Of a stretch of 64,000 nt of DNA, positions 22,201 to 37,190 are shown piece by piece. The position numbers and the translations under genes are program-made. This stretch comes from Actinernus sp. WN-2022 (lineage: Eukaryota; Cnidaria; Anthozoa; Actiniaria; Actinernidae). Location: positions 227,092 to 291,091 of the forward strand of contig JAOWCC010000763.1 of NCBI GenBank assembly GCA_030867875.1, read 5' to 3'. How positions within the stretch are numbered: the first letter of the stretch is position 1; every line of letters begins with the position of its first letter. The notes under the pieces were generated by a model. That model worked only from the letters and a program-made list of their open reading frames with translations, did no database searches and had not been told where the DNA came from.

Positions 22201-25200
22201 GGCCAGAAAAGTCTTCAACTGTCATTTGCCCTTTCAAGAAAACGGCAAAAACACGAGTTACTGGCTTTTAAAGCTTAAAGGCACACAAGATCTAGCATGT
22301 TTTCACAAAAGGGGGTGTTAGGTTCAAAGGCTCCTTTTGTGAAAACATGCTAGATCTTGTGTACCTTACAATCTTCAAAGTGGTGTCATTTCTCGAGCTT
22401 TTGATGGATTTCGATGTACTACACGTCAAAACAACGGTCTCTTCCAGTACTTTAAGACTAGCGTGCCAGTTTTGCCGTATTTGGAGTAGAAAACCCGAAA
22501 ATGTGGTTTTTGTAAGCTAACCTGAATCTCTCAAAGTTACTTGTGTACCCTAAAATCTTCAAAGTGGCGTCATTTCTCGAGCTTTTGATGGATTTCGATG
22601 TACTACACGTCAAAACAACGGTCTCTTCCAGTACTTTAAGACTAGCGTGCCAGTTTTGCCGTATTTGGAGTAGAAAACCCGAAAATGTGGTTTTTGTAAG
22701 CTAACCTGAATCTCTCAAAGTTACTTGTGTACCCTAAAATCTTCAAAGTGGCGCCATTTCTCGAGCTTTTGATGGATTTCGATGCACTATACGGCAATAC
22801 AACGTTCTCTTAATGTAGATTGCGTTTAGTGGATGGAAGTTTCCTGTATTTTGAGTAACAATACCAGAAAATGGCCTTTTTCTAACCTAAGCATAACCTC
22901 TAGGTCTCAAATAAAGAAATTATGGGATGGATCTAAGTCAAGTCAATTATGGGATAGAAAGGCCAGAAAAGTCTTCAACTGTCATTTGCCCTTTCAAGAA
23001 AACGGCAAAAACACGAGTTACTGGCTTTTAAAGCTTAAAGGCACACAAGATCTAGCATGTTTTCACAAAAGGGGGTGTTAGGTTCAAAGGCTCCTTTTGT
23101 GAAAACATGCTAGATCTTGTGTACCTTACAATCTTCAAAGTGGTGTCATTTCTCGAGCTTTTGATGGATTTCGATGTACTACACGTCAAAACAACGGTCT
23201 CTTCCAGTACTTTAAGACTAGCGTGCCAGTTTTGCCGTATTTGGAGTAGAAAACCCGAAAATGTGGTTTTTGTAAGCTAACCTGAATCTCTCAAAGTTAC
23301 TTGTGTACCTTACAATCTTCAAAGTGGCGTCATTTCTCGAGCTTTTGATGGATTTCGATGTACTACACGTCAAAACAACGGTCTCTTCCAGTACTTTAAG
23401 ACTAGCGTGCCAGTTTTGCCGTATTTGGAGTAGAAAACCCGAAAATGTGGTTTTTGTAAGCTAACCTGAATCTCTCAAAGTTACTTGTGTACCCTAAAAT
23501 CTTCAAAGTGGCGCCATTTCTCGAGCTTTTGATGGATTTCGATGCACTATACGGCAATACAACGTTCTCTTAATGTAGATTGCGTTTAGTGGATGGAAGT
23601 TTCCTGTATTTTGAGTAACAATACCAGAAAATGGCCTTTTTCTAACCTAAGCATAACCTCTAGGTCTCAAATAAAGAAATTATGGGATGGATCTAAGTCA
23701 AGTCAATTATGGGATAGAAAGGCCAGAAAAGTCTTCAACTGTCATTTGCCCTTTCAAGAAAACGGCAAAAACACGAGTTACTGGCTTTTAAAGCTTAAAG
23801 GCACACAAGATCTAGCATGTTTTCACAAAAGGGGGTGTTAGGTTCAAAGGCTCCTTTTGTGAAAACATGCTAGATCTTGTGTACCTTACAATCTTCAAAG
23901 TGGTGTCATTTCTCGAGCTTTTGATGGATTTCGATGTACTACACGTCAAAACAACGGTCTCTTCCAGTACTTTAAGACTAGCGTGCCAGTTTTGCCGTAT
24001 TTGGAGTAGAAAACCCGAAAATGTGGTTTTTGTAAGCTAACCTGAATCTCTCAAAGTTACTTGTGTACCCTAAAATCTTCAAAGTGGCGTCATTTCTCGA
24101 GCTTTTGATGGATTTCGATGTACTACACGTCAAAACAACGGTCTCTTCCAGTACTTTAAGACTAGCGTGCCAGTTTTGCCGTATTTGGAGTAGAAAACCC
24201 GAAAATGTGGTTTTTGTAAGCTAACCTGAATCTCTCAAAGTTACTTGTGTACCCTAAAATCTTCAAAGTGGCGCCATTTCTCGAGCTTTTGATGGATTTC
24301 GATGCACTATACGGCAATACAACGTTCTCTTAATGTAGATTGCGTTTAGTGGATGGAAGTTTCCTGTATTTTGAGTAACAATACCAGAAAATGGCCTTTT
24401 TCTAACCTAAGCATAACCTCTAGGTCTCAAATAAAGAAATTATGGGATGGATCTAAGTCAAGTCAATTATGGGATAGAAAGGCCAGAAAAGTCTTCAACT
24501 GTCATTTGCCCTTTCAAGAAAACGGCAAAAACACGAGTTACTGGCTTTTAAAGCTTAAAGGCACACAAGATCTAGCATGTTTTCACAAAAGGGGGTGTTA
24601 GGTTCAAAGGCTCCTTTTGTGAAAACATGCTAGATCTTGTGTACCTTACAATCTTCAAAGTGGTGTCATTTCTCGAGCTTTTGATGGATTTCGATGTACT
24701 ACACGTCAAAACAACGGTCTCTTCCAGTACTTTAAGAATAGCGTGCCAGTTTTGCCGTATTTGGAGTAGAAAACCCGAAAATGTGGTTTTTGTAAGCTAA
24801 CCTGAATCTCTCAAAGTTACTTGTGTACCTTACAATCTTCAAAGTGGCGTCATTTCTCGAGCTTTTGATGGATTTCGATGTACTACACGTCAAAACAACG
24901 GTCTCTTCCAGTACTTTAAGACTAGCGTGCCAGTTTTGCCGTATTTGGAGTAGAAAACCCGAAAATGTGGTTTTTGTAAGCTAACCTGAATCTCTCAAAG
25001 TTACTTGTGTACCCTAAAATCTTCAAAGTGGCGCCATTTCTCGAGCTTTTGATGGATTTCGATGCACTATACGGCAATACAACGTTCTCTTAATGTAGAT
25101 TGCGTTTAGTGGATGGAAGTTTCCTGTATTTTGAGTAACAATACCAGAAAATGGCCTTTTTCTAACCTAAGCATAACCTCTAGGTCTCAAATAAAGAAAT

Positions 25201-28200
25201 TATGGGATGGATCTAAGTCAAGTCAATTATGGGATAGAAAGGCCAGAAAAGTCTTCAACTGTCATTTGCCCTTTCAAGAAAACGGCAAAAACACGAGTTA
25301 CTGGCTTTTAAAGCTTAAAGGCACACAAGATCTAGCATGTTTTCACAAAAGGGGGTGTTAGGTTCAAAGGCTCCTTTTGTGAAAACATGCTAGATCTTGT
25401 GTACCTTACAATCTTCAAAGTGGTGTCATTTCTCGAGCTTTTGATGGATTTCGATGTACTACACGTCAAAACAACGGTCTCTTCCAGTACTTTAAGACTA
25501 GCGTGCCAGTTTTGCCGTATTTGGAGTAGAAAACCCGAAAATGTGGTTTTTGTAAGCTAACCTGAATCTCTCAAAGTTACTTGTGTACCCTAAAATCTTC
25601 AAAGTGGCGTCATTTCTCGAGCTTTTGATGGATTTCGATGTACTACACGTCAAAACAACGGTCTCTTCCAGTACTTTAAGACTAGCGTGCCAGTTTTGCC
25701 GTATTTGGAGTAGAAAACCCGAAAATGTGGTTTTTGTAAGCTAACCTGAATCTCTCAAAGTTACTTGTGTACCCTAAAATCTTCAAAGTGGCGCCATTTC
25801 TCGAGCTTTTGATGGATTTCGATGCACTATACGGCAATACAACGTTCTCTTAATGTAGATTGCGTTTAGTGGATGGAAGTTTCCTGTATTTTGAGTAACA
25901 ATACCAGAAAATGGCCTTTTTCTAACCTAAGCATAACCTCTAGGTCTCAAATAAAGAAATTATGGGATGGATCTAAGTCAAGTCAATTATGGGATAGAAA
26001 GGCCAGAAAAGTCTTCAACTGTCATTTGCCCTTTCAAGAAAACGGCAAAAACACGAGTTACTGGCTTTTAAAGCTTAAAGGCACACAAGATCTAGCATGT
26101 TTTCACAAAAGGGGGTGTTAGGTTCAAAGGCTCCTTTTGTGAAAACATGCTAGATCTTGTGTACCTTACAATCTTCAAAGTGGTGTCATTTCTCGAGCTT
26201 TTGATGGATTTCGATGTACTACACGTCAAAACAACGGTCTCTTCCAGTACTTTAAGACTAGCGTGCCAGTTTTGCCGTATTTGGAGTAGAAAACCCGAAA
26301 ATGTGGTTTTTGTAAGCTAACCTGAATCTCTCAAAGTTACTTGTGTACCCTAAAATCTTCAAAGTGGCGTCATTTCTCGAGCTTTTGATGGATTTCGATG
26401 TACTACACGTCAAAACAACGGTCTCTTCCAGTACTTTAAGACTAGCGTGCCAGTTTTGCCGTATTTGGAGTAGAAAACCCGAAAATGTGGTTTTTGTAAG
26501 CTAACCTGAATCTCTCAAAGTTACTTGTGTACCCTAAAATCTTCAAAGTGGCGCCATTTCTCGAGCTTTTGATGGATTTCGATGCACTATACGGCAATAC
26601 AACGTTCTCTTAATGTAGATTGCGTTTAGTGGATGGAAGTTTCCTGTATTTTGAGTAACAATACCAGAAAATGGCCTTTTTCTAACCTAAGCATAACCTC
26701 TAGGTCTCAAATAAAGAAATTATGGGATGGATCTAAGTCAAGTCAATTATGGGATAGAAAGGCCAGAAAAGTCTTCAACTGTCATTTGCCCTTTCAAGAA
26801 AACGGCAAAAACACGAGTTACTGGCTTTTAAAGCTTAAAGGCACACAAGATCTAGCATGTTTTCACAAAAGGGGGTGTTAGGTTCAAAGGCTCCTTTTGT
26901 GAAAACATGCTAGATCTTGTGTACCTTACAATCTTCAAAGTGGTGTCATTTCTCGAGCTTTTGATGGATTTCGATGTACTACACGTCAAAACAACGGTCT
27001 CTTCCAGTACTTTAAGACTAGCGTGCCAGTTTTGCCGTATTTGGAGTAGAAAACCCGAAAATGTGGTTTTTGTAAGCTAACCTGAATCTCTCAAAGTTAC
27101 TTGTGTACCTTACAATCTTCAAAGTGGCGTCATTTCTCGAGCTTTTGATGGATTTCGATGTACTACACGTCAAAACAACGGTCTCTTCCAGTACTTTAAG
27201 ACTAGCGTGCCAGTTTTGCCGTATTTGGAGTAGAAAATCCGAAAATGTGGTTTTTGTAAGCTAACCTGAATCTCTCAAAGTTACTTGTGTACCCTAAAAT
27301 CTTCAAAGTGGCGCCATTTCTCGAGCTTTTGATGGATTTCGATGCACTATACGGCAATACAACGTTCTCTTAATGTAGATTGCGTTTAGTGGATGGAAGT
27401 TTCCTGTATTTTGAGTAACAATACCAGAAAATGGCCTTTTTCTAACCTAAGCATAACCTCTAGGTCTCAAATAAAGAAATTATGGGATGGATCTAAGTCA
27501 AGTCAATTATGGGATAGAAAGGCCAGAAAAGTCTTCAACTGTCATTTGCCCTTTCAAGAAAACGGCAAAAACACGAGTTACTGGCTTTTAAAGCTTAAAG
27601 GCACACAAGATCTAGCATGTTTTCACAAAAGGGGGTGTTAGGTTCAAAGGCTCCTTTTGTGAAAACATGCTAGATCTTGTGTACCTTACAATCTTCAAAG
27701 TGGTGTCATTTCTCGAGCTTTTGATGGATTTCGATGTACTACACGTCAAAACAACGGTCTCTTCCAGTACTTTAAGACTAGCGTGCCAGTTTTGCCGTAT
27801 TTGGAGTAGAAAACCCGAAAATGTGGTTTTTGTAAGCTAACCTGAATCTCTCAAAGTTACTTGTGTACCTTACAATCTTCAAAGTGGCGTCATTTCTCGA
27901 GCTTTTGATGGATTTCGATGTACTACACGTCAAAACAACGGTCTCTTCCAGTACTTTAAGACTAGCGTGCCAGTTTTGCCGTATTTGGAGTAGAAAACCC
28001 GAAAATGTGGTTTTTGTAAGCTAACCTGAATCTCTCAAAGTTACTTGTGTACCCTAAAATCTTCAAAGTGGCGCCATTTCTCGAGCTTTTGATGGATTTC
28101 GATGCACTATACGGCAATACAACGTTCTCTTAATGTAGATTGCGTTTAGTGGATGGAAGTTTCCTGTATTTTGAGTAACAATACCAGAAAATGGCCTTTT

Positions 28201-31200
28201 TCTAACCTAAGCATAACCTCTAGGTCTCAAATAAAGAAATTATGGGATGGATCTAAGTCAAGTCAATTATGGGATAGAAAGGCCAGAAAAGTCTTCAACT
28301 GTCATTTGCCCTTTCAAGAAAACGGCAAAAACACGAGTTACTGGCTTTTAAAGCTTAAAGGCACACAAGATCTAGCATGTTTTCACAAAAGGGGGTGTTA
28401 GGTTCAAAGGCTCCTTTTGTGAAAACATGCTAGATCTTGTGTACCTTACAATCTTCAAAGTGGTGTCATTTCTCGAGCTTTTGATGGATTTCGATGTACT
28501 ACACGTCAAAACAACGGTCTCTTCCAGTACTTTAAGACTAGCGTGCCAGTTTTGCCGTATTTGGAGTAGAAAACCCGAAAATGTGGTTTTTGTAAGCTAA
28601 CCTGAATCTCTCAAAGTTACTTGTGTACCCTAAAATCTTCAAAGTGGCGTCATTTCTCGAGCTTTTGATGGATTTCGATGTACTACACGTCAAAACAACG
28701 GTCTCTTCCAGTACTTTAAGACTAGCGTGCCAGTTTTGCCGTATTTGGAGTAGAAAACCCGAAAATGTGGTTTTTGTAAGCTAACCTGAATCTCTCAAAG
28801 TTACTTGTGTACCCTAAAATCTTCAAAGTGGCGCCATTTCTCGAGCTTTTGATGGATTTCGATGCACTATACGGCAATACAACGTTCTCTTAATGTAGAT
28901 TGCGTTTAGTGGATGGAAGTTTCCTGTATTTTGAGTAACAATACCAGAAAATGGCCTTTTTCTAACCTAAGCATAACCTCTAGGTCTCAAATAAAGAAAT
29001 TATGGGATGGATCTAAGTCAAGTCAATTATGGGATAGAAAGGCCAGAAAAGTCTTCAACTGTCATTTGCCCTTTCAAGAAAACGGCAAAAACACGAGTTA
29101 CTGGCTTTTAAAGCTTAAAGGCACACAAGATCTAGCATGTTTTCACAAAAGGGGGTGTTAGGTTCAAAGGCTCCTTTTGTGAAAACATGCTAGATCTTGT
29201 GTACCTTACAATCTTCAAAGTGGTGTCATTTCTCGAGCTTTTGATGGATTTCGATGTACTACACGTCAAAACAACGGTCTCTTCCAGTACTTTAAGACTA
29301 GCGTGCCAGTTTTGCCGTATTTGGAGTAGAAAACCCGAAAATGTGGTTTTTGTAAGCTAACCTGAATCTCTCAAAGTTACTTGTGTACCTTACAATCTTC
29401 AAAGTGGCGTCATTTCTCGAGCTTTTGATGGATTTCGATGTACTACACGTCAAAACAACGGTCTCTTCCAGTACTTTAAGACTAGCGTGCCAGTTTTGCC
29501 GTATTTGGAGTAGAAAATCCGAAAATGTGGTTTTTGTAAGCTAACCTGAATCTCTCAAAGTTACTTGTGTACCCTAAAATCTTCAAAGTGGCGCCATTTC
29601 TCGAGCTTTTGATGGATTTCGATGCACTATACGGCAATACAACGTTCTCTTAATGTAGATTGCGTTTAGTGGATGGAAGTTTCCTGTATTTTGAGTAACA
29701 ATACCAGAAAATGGCCTTTTTCTAACCTAAGCATAACCTCTAGGTCTCAAATAAAGAAATTATGGGATGGATCTAAGTCAAGTCAATTATGGGATAGAAA
29801 GGCCAGAAAAGTCTTCAACTGTCATTTGCCCTTTCAAGAAAACGGCAAAAACACGAGTTACTGGCTTTTAAAGCTTAAAGGCACACAAGATCTAGCATGT
29901 TTTCACAAAAGGGGGTGTTAGGTTCAAAGGCTCCTTTTGTGAAAACATGCTAGATCTTGTGTACCTTACAATCTTCAAAGTGGTGTCATTTCTCGAGCTT
30001 TTGATGGATTTCGATGTACTACACGTCAAAACAACGGTCTCTTCCAGTACTTTAAGACTAGCGTGCCAGTTTTGCCGTATTTGGAGTAGAAAACCCGAAA
30101 ATGTGGTTTTTGTAAGCTAACCTGAATCTCTCAAAGTTACTTGTGTACCTTACAATCTTCAAAGTGGCGTCATTTCTCGAGCTTTTGATGGATTTCGATG
30201 TACTACACGTCAAAACAACGGTCTCTTCCAGTACTTTAAGACTAGCGTGCCAGTTTTGCCGTATTTGGAGTAGAAAACCCGAAAATGTGGTTTTTGTAAG
30301 CTAACCTGAATCTCTCAAAGTTACTTGTGTACCCTAAAATCTTCAAAGTGGCGCCATTTCTCGAGCTTTTGATGGATTTCGATGCACTATACGGCAATAC
30401 AACGTTCTCTTAATGTAGATTGCGTTTAGTGGATGGAAGTTTCCTGTATTTTGAGTAACAATACCAGAAAATGGCCTTTTTCTAACCTAAGCATAACCTC
30501 TAGGTCTCAAATAAAGAAATTATGGGATGGATCTAAGTCAAGTCAATTATGGGATAGAAAGGCCAGAAAAGTCTTCAACTGTCATTTGCCCTTTCAAGAA
30601 AACGGCAAAAACACGAGTTACTGGCTTTTAAAGCTTAAAGGCACACAAGATCTAGCATGTTTTCACAAAAGGGGGTGTTAGGTTCAAAGGCTCCTTTTGT
30701 GAAAACATGCTAGATCTTGTGTACCTTACAATCTTCAAAGTGGTGTCATTTCTCGAGCTTTTGATGGATTTCGATGTACTACACGTCAAAACAACGGTCT
30801 CTTCCAGTACTTTAAGAATAGCGTGCCAGTTTTGCCGTATTTGGAGTAGAAAACCCGAAAATGTGGTTTTTGTAAGCTAACCTGAATCTCTCAAAGTTAC
30901 TTGTGTACCTTACAATCTTCAAAGTGGCGTCATTTCTCGAGCTTTTGATGGATTTCGATGTACTACACGTCAAAACAACGGTCTCTTCCAGTACTTTAAG
31001 ACTAGCGTGCCAGTTTTGCCGTATTTGGAGTAGAAAACCCGAAAATGTGGTTTTTGTAAGCTAACCTGAATCTCTCAAAGTTACTTGTGTACCCTAAAAT
31101 CTTCAAAGTGGCGCCATTTCTCGAGCTTTTGATGGATTTCGATGCACTATACGGCAATACAACGTTCTCTTAATGTAGATTGCGTTTAGTGGATGGAAGT

Positions 31201-33758
31201 TTCCTGTATTTTGAGTAACAATACCAGAAAATGGCCTTTTTCTAACCTAAGCATAACCTCTAGGTCTCAAATAAAGAAATTATGGGATGGATCTAAGTCA
31301 AGTCAATTATGGGATAGAAAGGCCAGAAAAGTCTTCAACTGTCATTTGCCCTTTCAAGAAAACGGCAAAAACACGAGTTACTGGCTTTTAAAGCTTAAAG
31401 GCACACAAGATCTAGCATGTTTTCACAAAAGGGGGTGTTAGGTTCAAAGGCTCCTTTTGTGAAAACATGCTAGATCTTGTGTACCTTACAATCTTCAAAG
31501 TGGTGTCATTTCTCGAGCTTTTGATGGATTTCGATGTACTACACGTCAAAACAACGGTCTCTTCCAGTACTTTAAGACTAGCGTGCCAGTTTTGCCGTAT
31601 TTGGAGTAGAAAACCCGAAAATGTGGTTTTTGTAAGCTAACCTGAATCTCTCAAAGTTACTTGTGTACCTTACAATCTTCAAAGTGGCGTCATTTCTCGA
31701 GCTTTTGATGGATTTCGATGTACTACACGTCAAAACAACGGTCTCTTCCAGTACTTTAAGACTAGCGTGCCAGTTTTGCCGTATTTGGAGTAGAAAACCC
31801 GAAAATGTGGTTTTTGTAAGCTAACCTGAATCTCTCAAAGTTACTTGTGTACCCTAAAATCTTCAAAGTGGCGCCATTTCTCGAGCTTTTGATGGATTTC
31901 GATGCACTATACGGCAATACAACGTTCTCTTAATGTAGATTGCGTTTAGTGGATGGAAGTTTCCTGTATTTTGAGTAACAATACCAGAAAATGGCCTTTT
32001 TCTAACCTAAGCATAACCTCTAGGTCTCAAATAAAGAAATTATGGGATGGATCTAAGTCAAGTCAATTATGGGATAGAAAGGCCAGAAAAGTCTTCAACT
32101 GTCATTTGCCCTTTCAAGAAAACGGCAAAAACACGAGTTACTGGCTTTTAAAGCTTAAAGGCACACAAGATCTAGCATGTTTTCACAAAAGGGGGTGTTA
32201 GGTTCAAAGGCTCCTTTTGTGAAAACATGCTAGATCTTGTGTACCTTACAATCTTCAAAGTGGTGTCATTTCTCGAGCTTTTGATGGATTTCGATGTACT
32301 ACACGTCAAAACAACGGTCTCTTCCAGTACTTTAAGAATAGCGTGCCAGTTTTGCCGTATTTGGAGTAGAAAACCCGAAAATGTGGTTTTTGTAAGCTAA
32401 CCTGAATCTCTCAAAGTTACTTGTGTACCTTACAATCTTCAAAGTGGCGTCATTTCTCGAGCTTTTGATGGATTTCGATGTACTACACGTCAAAACAACG
32501 GTCTCTTCCAGTACTTTAAGACTAGCGTGCCAGTTTTGCCGTATTTGGAGTAGAAAACCCGAAAATGTGGTTTTTGTAAGCTAACCTGAATCTCTCAAAG
32601 TTACTTGTGTACCCTAAAATCTTCAAAGTGGCGCCATTTCTCGAGCTTTTGATGGATTTCGATGCACTATACGGCAATACAACGTTCTCTTAATGTAGAT
32701 TGCGTTTAGTGGATGGAAGTTTCCTGTATTTTGAGTAACAATACCAGAAAATGGCCTTTTTCTAACCTAAGCATAACCTCTAGGTCTCAAATAAAGAAAT
32801 TATGGGATGGATCTAAGTCAAGTCAATTATGGGATAGAAAGGCCAGAAAAGTCTTCAACTGTCATTTGCCCTTTCAAGAAAACGGCAAAAACACGAGTTA
32901 CTGGCTTTTAAAGCTTAAAGGCACACAAGATCTAGCATGTTTTCACAAAAGGGGGTGTTAGGTTCAAAGGCTCCTTTTGTGAAAACATGCTAGATCTTGT
33001 GTACCTTACAATCTTCAAAGTGGTGTCATTTCTCGAGCTTTTGATGGATTTCGATGTACTACACGTCAAAACAACGGTCTCTTCCAGTACTTTAAGAATA
33101 GCGTGCCAGTTTTGCCGTATTTGGAGTAGAAAACCCGAAAATGTGGTTTTTGTAAGCTAACCTGAATCTCTCAAAGTTACTTGTGTACCTTACAATCTTC
33201 AAAGTGGCGTCATTTCTCGAGCTTTTGATGGATTTCGATGTACTACACGTCAAAACAACGGTCTCTTCCAGTACTTTAAGACTAGCGTGCCAGTTTTGCC
33301 GTATTTGGAGTAGAAAACCCGAAAATGTGGTTTTTGTAAGCTAACCTGAATCTCTCAAAGTTACTTGTGTACCCTAAAATCTTCAAAGTGGCGCCATTTC
33401 TCGAGCTTTTGATGGATTTCGATGCACTATACGGCAATACAACGTTCTCTTAATGTAGATTGCGTTTAGTGGATGGAAGTTTCCTGTATTTTGAGTAACA
33501 ATACCAGAAAATGGCCTTTTTCTAACCTAAGCATAACCTCTAGGTCTCAAATAAAGAAATTATGGGATGGATCTAAGTCAAGTCAATTATGGGATAGAAA
33601 GGCCAGAAAAGTCTTCAACTGTCATTTGCCCTTTCAAGAAAACGGCAAAAACACGAGTTACTGGCTTTTAAAGCTTAAAGGCACACAAGATCTAGCATGT
33701 TTTCACAAAAGGGGGTGTTAGGTTCAAAGGCTCCTTTTGTGAAAACATGCTAGATCTT
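11719..33758 (+). repeat. Run of twenty-nine 760-bp HOR units
   Basis: Strict 760-bp periodicity with no length change. The fold-back T allele appears only in units at 11719 and 13999. G at A2 position 93 appears at 12755 and 15035. A at A1 position 100 appears in units at 17039, 18559, 20839, 21599, 24639, 30719, 32239 and 32999. The B-like A2 head appears in units at 11719, 13999, 19319, 22359, 23879, 25399, 26159 and 28439. The unit at 17039 has a private G-to-T change at 17553 in B. Confidence 0.95.
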
Positions 33759-34334
33759 GTGTACCTTACAATCTTCAAAGTGGTGTCATTTCTCGAGCTT
33801 TTGATGGATTTCGATGTACTACACGTCAAAACAACGGTCTCTTCCAGTACTTTAAGACTAGCGTGCCAGTTTTGCCGTATTTGGAGTAGAAAACCCGAAA
33901 ATGTGGTTTTTGTAAGCTAACCTGAATCTCTCAAAGTTACTTGTGTACCCTAAAATCTTCAAAGTGGCGCCATTTCTCGAGCTTTTGATGGATTTCGATG
34001 CACTATACGGCAATACAACGTTCTCTTAATGTAGATTGCGTTTAGTGGATGGAAGTTTCCTGTATTTTGAGTAACAATACCAGAAAATGGCCTTTTTCTA
34101 ACCTAAGCATAACCTCTAGGTCTCAAATAAAGAAATTATGGGATGGATCTAAGTCAAGTCAATTATGGGATAGAAAGGCCAGAAAAGTCTTCAACTGTCA
34201 TTTGCCCTTTCAAGAAAACGGCAAAAACACGAGTTACTGGCTTTTAAAGCTTAAAGGCACACAAGATCTAGCATGTTTTCACAAAAGGGGGTGTTAGGTT
34301 CAAAGGCTCCTTTTGTGAAAACATGCTAGATCTT
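33759..34334 (+). repeat. 576-bp HOR unit (A-B-C), first copy
   Basis: Lacks one A monomer. The single A has an A1-type head (GGTGTC) and is followed directly by B at 33943. Consistent with unequal exchange that fused A1 and A2 and lost exactly 184 bp. Confidence 0.95.
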
Positions 34335-36614
34335 GTGTACCTTACAATCTTCAAAGTGGTGTCATTTCTCGAGCTTTTGATGGATTTCGATGTACTACAC
34401 GTCAAAACAACGGTCTCTTCCAGTACTTTAAGACTAGCGTGCCAGTTTTGCCGTATTTGGAGTAGAAAACCCGAAAATGTGGTTTTTGTAAGCTAACCTG
34501 AATCTCTCAAAGTTACTTGTGTACCTTACAATCTTCAAAGTGGCGTCATTTCTCGAGCTTTTGATGGATTTCGATGTACTACACGTCAAAACAACGGTCT
34601 CTTCCAGTACTTTAAGACTAGCGTGCCAGTTTTGCCGTATTTGGAGTAGAAAACCCGAAAATGTGGTTTTTGTAAGCTAACCTGAATCTCTCAAAGTTAC
34701 TTGTGTACCCTAAAATCTTCAAAGTGGCGCCATTTCTCGAGCTTTTGATGGATTTCGATGCACTATACGGCAATACAACGTTCTCTTAATGTAGATTGCG
34801 TTTAGTGGATGGAAGTTTCCTGTATTTTGAGTAACAATACCAGAAAATGGCCTTTTTCTAACCTAAGCATAACCTCTAGGTCTCAAATAAAGAAATTATG
34901 GGATGGATCTAAGTCAAGTCAATTATGGGATAGAAAGGCCAGAAAAGTCTTCAACTGTCATTTGCCCTTTCAAGAAAACGGCAAAAACACGAGTTACTGG
35001 CTTTTAAAGCTTAAAGGCACACAAGATCTAGCATGTTTTCACAAAAGGGGGTGTTAGGTTCAAAGGCTCCTTTTGTGAAAACATGCTAGATCTTGTGTAC
35101 CTTACAATCTTCAAAGTGGTGTCATTTCTCGAGCTTTTGATGGATTTCGATGTACTACACGTCAAAACAACGGTCTCTTCCAGTACTTTAAGAATAGCGT
35201 GCCAGTTTTGCCGTATTTGGAGTAGAAAACCCGAAAATGTGGTTTTTGTAAGCTAACCTGAATCTCTCAAAGTTACTTGTGTACCTTACAATCTTCAAAG
35301 TGGCGTCATTTCTCGAGCTTTTGATGGATTTCGATGTACTACACGTCAAAACAACGGTCTCTTCCAGTACTTTAAGACTAGCGTGCCAGTTTTGCCGTAT
35401 TTGGAGTAGAAAACCCGAAAATGTGGTTTTTGTAAGCTAACCTGAATCTCTCAAAGTTACTTGTGTACCCTAAAATCTTCAAAGTGGCGCCATTTCTCGA
35501 GCTTTTGATGGATTTCGATGCACTATACGGCAATACAACGTTCTCTTAATGTAGATTGCGTTTAGTGGATGGAAGTTTCCTGTATTTTGAGTAACAATAC
35601 CAGAAAATGGCCTTTTTCTAACCTAAGCATAACCTCTAGGTCTCAAATAAAGAAATTATGGGATGGATCTAAGTCAAGTCAATTATGGGATAGAAAGGCC
35701 AGAAAAGTCTTCAACTGTCATTTGCCCTTTCAAGAAAACGGCAAAAACACGAGTTACTGGCTTTTAAAGCTTAAAGGCACACAAGATCTAGCATGTTTTC
35801 ACAAAAGGGGGTGTTAGGTTCAAAGGCTCCTTTTGTGAAAACATGCTAGATCTTGTGTACCTTACAATCTTCAAAGTGGTGTCATTTCTCGAGCTTTTGA
35901 TGGATTTCGATGTACTACACGTCAAAACAACGGTCTCTTCCAGTACTTTAAGAATAGCGTGCCAGTTTTGCCGTATTTGGAGTAGAAAACCCGAAAATGT
36001 GGTTTTTGTAAGCTAACCTGAATCTCTCAAAGTTACTTGTGTACCTTACAATCTTCAAAGTGGCGTCATTTCTCGAGCTTTTGATGGATTTCGATGTACT
36101 ACACGTCAAAACAACGGTCTCTTCCAGTACTTTAAGACTAGCGTGCCAGTTTTGCCGTATTTGGAGTAGAAAACCCGAAAATGTGGTTTTTGTAAGCTAA
36201 CCTGAATCTCTCAAAGTTACTTGTGTACCCTAAAATCTTCAAAGTGGCGCCATTTCTCGAGCTTTTGATGGATTTCGATGCACTATACGGCAATACAACG
36301 TTCTCTTAATGTAGATTGCGTTTAGTGGATGGAAGTTTCCTGTATTTTGAGTAACAATACCAGAAAATGGCCTTTTTCTAACCTAAGCATAACCTCTAGG
36401 TCTCAAATAAAGAAATTATGGGATGGATCTAAGTCAAGTCAATTATGGGATAGAAAGGCCAGAAAAGTCTTCAACTGTCATTTGCCCTTTCAAGAAAACG
36501 GCAAAAACACGAGTTACTGGCTTTTAAAGCTTAAAGGCACACAAGATCTAGCATGTTTTCACAAAAGGGGGTGTTAGGTTCAAAGGCTCCTTTTGTGAAA
36601 ACATGCTAGATCTT
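34335..36614 (+). repeat. Three 760-bp HOR units
   Basis: Units start at 34335, 35095 and 35855. The last two carry A at A1 position 100; the first has C. Confidence 0.95.
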
Positions 36615-37190
36615 GTGTACCTTACAATCTTCAAAGTGGTGTCATTTCTCGAGCTTTTGATGGATTTCGATGTACTACACGTCAAAACAACGGTCTCTTC
36701 CAGTACTTTAAGACTAGCGTGCCAGTTTTGCCGTATTTGGAGTAGAAAACCCGAAAATGTGGTTTTTGTAAGCTAACCTGAATCTCTCAAAGTTACTTGT
36801 GTACCCTAAAATCTTCAAAGTGGCGCCATTTCTCGAGCTTTTGATGGATTTCGATGCACTATACGGCAATACAACGTTCTCTTAATGTAGATTGCGTTTA
36901 GTGGATGGAAGTTTCCTGTATTTTGAGTAACAATACCAGAAAATGGCCTTTTTCTAACCTAAGCATAACCTCTAGGTCTCAAATAAAGAAATTATGGGAT
37001 GGATCTAAGTCAAGTCAATTATGGGATAGAAAGGCCAGAAAAGTCTTCAACTGTCATTTGCCCTTTCAAGAAAACGGCAAAAACACGAGTTACTGGCTTT
37101 TAAAGCTTAAAGGCACACAAGATCTAGCATGTTTTCACAAAAGGGGGTGTTAGGTTCAAAGGCTCCTTTTGTGAAAACATGCTAGATCTT
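36615..37190 (+). repeat. 576-bp HOR unit (A-B-C), second copy
   Basis: Same structure as the 33759 unit, 2856 bp downstream of it and in the same neighbourhood of marker alleles, so probably copied with its flanks rather than formed anew. Confidence 0.95.
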